Assembly: GCA_900320095.1 (NCBI GenBank)
Contig: ONQZ01000015.1
Span: 1 to 58,568, forward strand
From: an uncultured Lentisphaerota bacterium
GTDB lineage: Bacteria; Verrucomicrobiota; Lentisphaeria; Victivallales; UBA1829
Length of the DNA stretch: 58,568 nucleotides
Reading direction: 5' to 3'
Part shown: positions 55,678 through 58,568 of the stretch, piece after piece
Layout: each line of letters begins with the position of its first letter
How positions within the stretch are numbered: position 1 is the first letter of the stretch
The notes under the pieces: model-generated
Told to the model about the DNA's origin: nothing
The model's database searches: none
What the model saw: only the letters and a program-made list of their open reading frames with translations
Position numbers and translations under genes: made by a program

Positions 55678-55726
55678 GTGCGCAAGCGAAGCTGAGCGCA
55701 CTACTTCAGTCAAGGACTTGTCCTTG
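55678..55726 (-). repeat. Repeat family 1, copy D (inverted)
   Basis: On the minus strand: hairpin CAAGGA-CAAG-TCCTTG, ACTGAA, GTAGTGC, hairpin GTGCGC/GCGCAC with a 12-nt loop containing GCTTCGC. Confidence 0.7.
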
Positions 55727-55748
55727 TGCCCGGCTAACGCTCGGGCAC
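55726..55748. repeat. 23-bp hairpin duplicate
   Basis: GTGCCCG-GCTAACGCT-CGGGCAC, an exact copy of 55640-55662. Confidence 0.85.
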
Positions 55749-55768
55749 GAAAAAAACAAACGTACAAA

Positions 55769-55806
55769 CCTCCGCAGTCGTCCCAAAGGCTGCGGAGGAC
55801 TTTTTT
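55769..55806 (+). terminator. Terminator after AIDA-like gene 2
   Basis: CCTCCGCAG (55769-55777) pairs with CTGCGGAGG (55790-55798), followed by AC and six T. Confidence 0.8.
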
Positions 55807-55903
55807 CCCCGCTCAATACTCTATCCATGCCATGACGCTGTTTCCGTTTTGGTTTCAGGCGTAAGATTTTTATATTATTTTTTTGTTTTGCCGTTTTTTC
55901 CGC

Positions 55904-55932
55904 TTGACTTTTCTCTACCCGCGGTGTATGGT
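55904..55932 (+). promoter_or_regulatory. Promoter of RRM gene
   Basis: TTGACT (55904-55909), 17-nt spacer, TATGGT (55927-55932). The leader to the ATG is about 240 nt, long for this window, and could hold RNA structure controlling translation. Confidence 0.55.
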
Positions 55933-56181
55933 ATTGCAATCTTGCGACAGAACGCACAACGGAGTGGATCACGGGATCCATCCTGCTCAACCGTGCGGGA
56001 CTGTTTAGGATATACTGTTCGGATGATGCGCAGGCAATTCAGGTTGAAGTCCTCTTCAGCGGGTCGTTCCGGGGCATTCGGTTGTGCCGTCACCATCGCA
56101 CTGAATTTCAGGCCGCAAAGCCCGGGAAAGTCGTCCCGCCAGATTATTGAAGCGGTATAACCGCGAAAGGACAACACCACA

Positions 56182-56457
56182 ATGAGACTGTATGTGGGCA
56201 ATCTCGCATTCGCAACCACAAACGACGAACTCAAGGCCGCGTTCGAGGCGTTCGGCGCCGTCGACTCGGCGACCGTCATCATGGACCGCGAAACCGGCCG
56301 TTCGAAAGGCTTCGGATTCGTCGACATGAACAACGACGAGGAGGCCAAGGCGGCGATCGCCGGACTCGACGGCAAGCCGATCGGAGGCCGCAACGTCCGC
56401 GTGAACGAGGCGCGCCCGAAAGAAGAGCGTCCGCCGCGCGGTCCGCGCCGCTTCTGA
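56182..56457 (+). CDS. RRM-domain RNA-binding protein
   Basis: 91 residues: one RNA recognition motif (1-76) with RNP2 LYVGNL at 3-8 and RNP1 KGFGFVDM at about 42-49, then a short Arg/Pro-rich tail. Such bacterial RRM proteins (Rbp type) bind RNA and are often cold-induced. Ends in GPRRF. AAAGGA lies 12 nt before the ATG. Single-gene transcript with long leader and its own terminator at 56506. Confidence 0.92.
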   Translation: MRLYVGNLAFATTNDELKAAFEAFGAVDSATVIMDRETGRSKGFGFVDMNNDEEAKAAIAGLDGKPIGGRNVRVNEARPKEERPPRGPRRF

Positions 56458-56505
56458 GCTGAGGCGAAACAAGCTCAAAACCAATCGAAACGATCAGGAC
56501 GGTTC

Positions 56506-56531
56506 CGATAAACTCGAAGCCGTCCTTTTTT
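56506..56531 (+). terminator. Terminator after RRM gene
   Basis: AGGACGG(TT) pairs with (AA)GCCGTCCT and six T follow. The downstream arm and T run, GCCGTCCTTTTTTGTG, is repeated near 56608-56623. Confidence 0.72.
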
Positions 56532-56556
56532 GTGCATTGTTTTTGAAAAGAGAGAC

Positions 56557-56602
56557 GTGCCGTCGCGAAGCACGGCACAACTGCAGTGGAGGACTGTCCT
56601 CC
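56557..56602 (-). repeat. Repeat family 1, copy E (inverted)
   Basis: On the minus strand: hairpin GGAGGA-CAG-TCCTCC, ACTGCA, GTTGTGC, hairpin GTGCCGT/ACGGCAC with loop GCTTCGCG. Lies between two copies of GCCGTCCTTTTTTGTG. Confidence 0.72.
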
Positions 56603-56667
56603 TCGGAGCCGTCCTTTTTTGTGTGCATTTTTTGAGGAGAAACAAGCTCAAAGAGCGAAAAAACTGT

Positions 56668-57516
56668 TTACGGGTTCTTTCTGCGGCGGTTCCGGCGCTG
56701 CTGATAGTAGTTGCTCCGGCTCGTGAATCCGCTTCGTTTCGCGGCCTCCTCGGGCGGGACGCCCTCCGAGATCAGGTGCTCCGCCGTCGCCAGGCGCAGG
56801 TCGTTCAGGTACTGGCAGAACGTCAGCCCCGTCGCCTCCTGGAAATGAACGTGGAACGCGCTCCGGCTCATCCCGGTGATCCGCAGCGCCTCCTCGACCG
56901 TGACCGGACGGATGTACATGCTGTCGAGGTAGAACAGCAGCTCGGAGATACGGCGTTCGGGGTCGCCGGAATCGGGCGAAACGGGCCCGCGGGGCAGTTC
57001 CGGCAGGTGGAACCCGATCTCCAGCATCGCGCCGAGGAGGGAATTGATGCGCAGGGCATTGCCGAACGCGGGCTTTTTCTGCAGCGCCATGATCCGGTGC
57101 AGCGTCTCGCCGCAGGTCCGGCTGTCCGCCTCGGACAACGGCAGCAGATAGCCGTTTTTCTCCACGTAGCGCGTGAGGTGCTCCATCAGGAACGCCGCCT
57201 CGGACGCGGCCGTGGTCTCCCCGAGGCAGTAGCGCACGGACTGCATCAGCACGGCGGTCCGGCAGCCGGATTCCGAGGCGCAGAACACGTGGGGTTTTCC
57301 GGGCGGGATCAGCAGGAGGTCGCCGACTTTCACGCGCTGGCGCCACTGGCCGACGGCCTGAATGCCGCCGCCTTCGCAGCAGTAGAACCATTCGTATTCG
57401 TCGGGATGCACGTGCTGGCGGCAACTCGAAACGTCGCCCTGGAACGGGTGCAGGTACACGTCAAGCACATTGGGCATGACGCGGATTTTTCGGACTCCGG
57501 ACGGTGCTTTTTTCAT
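56668..57516 (-). CDS. AraC-family transcriptional regulator
   Basis: 282 residues. N-terminal cupin-type sensor domain (about 20-130; HVHPDEYEWFYCCEGGG, GDLLLIPPGKPHVF) and a C-terminal AraC DNA-binding domain with two helix-turn-helix units (TVEEALRITGMSRSAFHVHFQEATG and later AAKRSGFTSRSNYYQQ, each longer than shown motif cores). Such regulators usually switch on sugar-use genes on binding a sugar. No sugar-use operon is adjacent, so the target is unknown. I took ATG at 57516; a GTG four codons earlier is possible. The last residues are Arg/Lys-rich. Confidence 0.9.
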   Translation of the reverse strand: MKKAPSGVRKIRVMPNVLDVYLHPFQGDVSSCRQHVHPDEYEWFYCCEGGGIQAVGQWRQRVKVGDLLLIPPGKPHVFCASESGCRTAVLMQSVRYCLGETTAASEAAFLMEHLTRYVEKNGYLLPLSEADSRTCGETLHRIMALQKKPAFGNALRINSLLGAMLEIGFHLPELPRGPVSPDSGDPERRISELLFYLDSMYIRPVTVEEALRITGMSRSAFHVHFQEATGLTFCQYLNDLRLATAEHLISEGVPPEEAAKRSGFTSRSNYYQQRRNRRRKNP

Positions 57517-57563
57517 AGGGCGGGTCACTTCTCAATTGGGGGTGTTTGAACTTGAGTTTTCAA

Positions 57564-57592
57564 AATATATCCGCAATTTCAGTCAATATCAA
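57564..57592 (-). promoter_or_regulatory. Promoter of AraC-type gene
   Basis: Minus strand TTGATA (57592-57587), 17-nt spacer, TATATT (57569-57564). Confidence 0.55.
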
Positions 57593-57690
57593 CCATTTTT
57601 TCCGTTTTTTTCCGTTCTTTTTTCCGCCGCGAAAGACAAAGAAACGTTACTTACCGTATGGAAAGATAACATATATTTTTTAGTTCAGGC

Positions 57691-58140
57691 TCAGTAGCCC
57701 CAGGATACGACCACCCAGTCGCCGTCCCGCTTCCGGGCGAGCCACCACTGGTAATCCCTGTACTCGGAATCCTGTTCCCACGCATACGGGCCGTCCTCGA
57801 CAGGAGAATGGAAGTCGGTCAGGAACTCGGCGACCTGCGTGAACTCCGCATCGTCGACGAGCGAATTCAGCCACTTGAGATTCTCCTCGCTATTGGCCTC
57901 GTCCCCGGCATAGCGGATGTTATGAAGTTCGCACCCGGCAAAGGTCGCGAATTTGCTCCTGACCGCAAGCATGGCGTCAGAACGTTCCTGCTCCGTGTAA
58001 AGTTCGCTTTCGCCGAGGTCGACCGTGACCTCGGGCGCAATTCTCCCGGCCTCGGACTTTTGTTCGCCGCAGGCGGCAAATGCCAGGATCAGGCAGATCG
58101 CAGACACGAGGCGCAGCATGGATTGGAATTTCGTTTTCAT
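57691..58140 (-). CDS. Small lipoprotein, function unknown
   Basis: 149 residues. Signal peptide with lipobox-like FAAC (Cys24), so probably anchored in the envelope. The mature part is acidic and has Trp/Tyr-rich ending (EYRDYQWWLARK, VVVSWGY) that recalls small lipoproteins with a cystatin/NTF2-like fold; I do not recognise a family. Two ATGs are adjacent; I chose the second (58140) because AGGAGG lies 6 nt before it. A clear promoter lies at 58166-58194. Confidence 0.75.
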   Translation of the reverse strand: MKTKFQSMLRLVSAICLILAFAACGEQKSEAGRIAPEVTVDLGESELYTEQERSDAMLAVRSKFATFAGCELHNIRYAGDEANSEENLKWLNSLVDDAEFTQVAEFLTDFHSPVEDGPYAWEQDSEYRDYQWWLARKRDGDWVVVSWGY

Positions 58141-58165
58141 CATTTTCCTCCTGTTATCCGGCAAA

Positions 58166-58194
58166 AATATAACACGGCAATTCGAAAAAGTCAA
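58166..58194 (-). promoter_or_regulatory. Promoter of small lipoprotein gene
   Basis: Minus strand TTGACT (58194-58189), 17-nt spacer, TATATT (58171-58166). Confidence 0.65.
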
Positions 58195-58242
58195 GCGGCC
58201 TTTTACGGGAACCGCCCTCGTTTTTTTTTTCGGTAATGAGGC

Positions 58243-58285
58243 AAAAAAGGACCCGGAGGATCCTTGAAAAGGGTCGGCCGGGTCC
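58243..58285 (-). terminator. Terminator of the partial right-edge gene
   Basis: Minus strand GGACCCGG (58285-58278) pairs with CCGGGTCC (58256-58249) and TTTTTT follows. Confidence 0.75.
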
Positions 58286-58312
58286 GAATGAAATGTTCTG
58301 AGGAACGATGGA

Positions 58313-58568
58313 TTATTTCTGCACGTTCTTCATGGCGATTTCGTCGTCTTCGGGAGCATAGAACTCGATGTTGATGCTCATGCCGCCACCGCCCATGCCG
58401 CCGGCAGGACGATTGCCGCCGGCCGCGGGACGGTTGCCGCCCGCGGGAGCAGCGCCGCCGGCCGCCGGAGCATTGCCCGCGGGAGCCGCGCCGGGAGCAC
58501 CGGCGGGAGCGCCGCCGCCGAAGCCGGGGAAGCCGCCCATGCCGCCGCCCATCGGAGGCATGCCGCCG
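58313..58568 (-). CDS. C-terminal end of Gly/Ala/Pro-rich protein (partial)
   Basis: Only the last ~85 residues are in the window; the gene continues past the right edge. Low-complexity Gly/Ala/Pro/Met repeats (PMGGGMGG, APAGGNRPA units) are followed by a short ordered end SINIEFYAPEDDEIAMKN. The product cannot be named. A terminator 28 nt after the stop supports a real gene on this strand. Confidence 0.6.
   Translation of the reverse strand, partial: GGMPPMGGGMGGFPGFGGGAPAGAPGAAPAGNAPAAGGAAPAGGNRPAAGGNRPAGGMGGGGMSINIEFYAPEDDEIAMKNVQK

Larger units (their letters stand above)
55619..56181. other. Intergenic region between AIDA-like gene 2 and RRM gene
   Basis: 563 nt with copies C and D of repeat family 1, a duplicated 23-bp hairpin, a terminator, a promoter and a long leader. 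No gene seen. Confidence 0.6.

Overview
This 58.6 kb window is a GC-rich bacterial chromosome segment from a Gram-negative organism. Outer-membrane lipid A genes (lpxA, lpxK), a Minf_1886-family protein, many lipoproteins and exported glycosidases, an H-X-DG prepilin-like protein and giant AIDA-like repeat proteins together suggest the PVC superphylum, most likely Lentisphaerota (Victivallis-like, often gut-associated). That assignment is inference: there is no rRNA here. Apart from the AT-richer first 2.4 kb, coding is dense and codon use uniform.

Layout. 1-2.8 kb: accessory AT-rich end with a DUF6602-like protein and a zinc-ribbon/Sel1 protein flanked by palindromic repeats. 2.8-9.1 kb: exported ankyrin protein divergent from a rhamnose mutarotase / GH2 beta-galactosidase pair. 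9.2-18.3 kb: YgiQ radical SAM protein, a small membrane protein, Minf_1886 protein, M16 peptidase, LysM lipoprotein and a spermidine-synthase-like membrane protein. 18.3-24 kb: methyltransferase, a 35-residue basic protein plus lpxA, a gene bracketed by a 38-bp direct repeat, and the conserved rpsP-khpA-trmD-rplS-rnhB operon (no rimM). 24-29.5 kb: two half-size CHR transporters with an amidohydrolase, tRNA-Glu, DUF2062 and a lipoprotein-fused Na/Pi cotransporter. 29.7-33 kb: a WecA/FlaA1-like fusion translationally coupled to lpxK. 33-39.6 kb: pyruvate phosphate dikinase, TIM-barrel isomerase, dolichol/phytol-kinase-like protein and PhoH. 39.8-46.5 kb: GH27 alpha-galactosidase and AIDA-like protein 1. 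46.6-50.5 kb: pyrK-pyrD-IMPase-FkbM operon. 50.7-55.6 kb: rhamnogalacturonan acetylesterase and AIDA-like protein 2. 55.6-58.6 kb: repeat cluster, RRM protein, AraC regulator, lipoprotein and a Gly/Pro-rich gene cut by the window end.

Functional themes. RhaM, GH2, GH27 and the acetylesterase fit breakdown of plant or mucin glycans, particularly rhamnogalacturonan with galactose side chains. LpxA, LpxK and the WecA-like fusion build the cell envelope. Two very large repeat proteins, both lacking an N-terminal signal and sharing a nearly identical C-terminal calcium-loop (FG-GAP/VCBS-like) domain, are the most striking proteins.

The most unusual non-coding signal is a family of paired-hairpin repeats (hairpin - ACTG - GTAGTGC - hairpin) with compensatory stem changes. 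Three copies begin directly after a stop codon, two of them after the AIDA-like genes. A second repeat family surrounds the Sel1 gene. Promoters share a recognisable TTGAYT/TTGAAA ... TATATT form, which I used to support several start choices.
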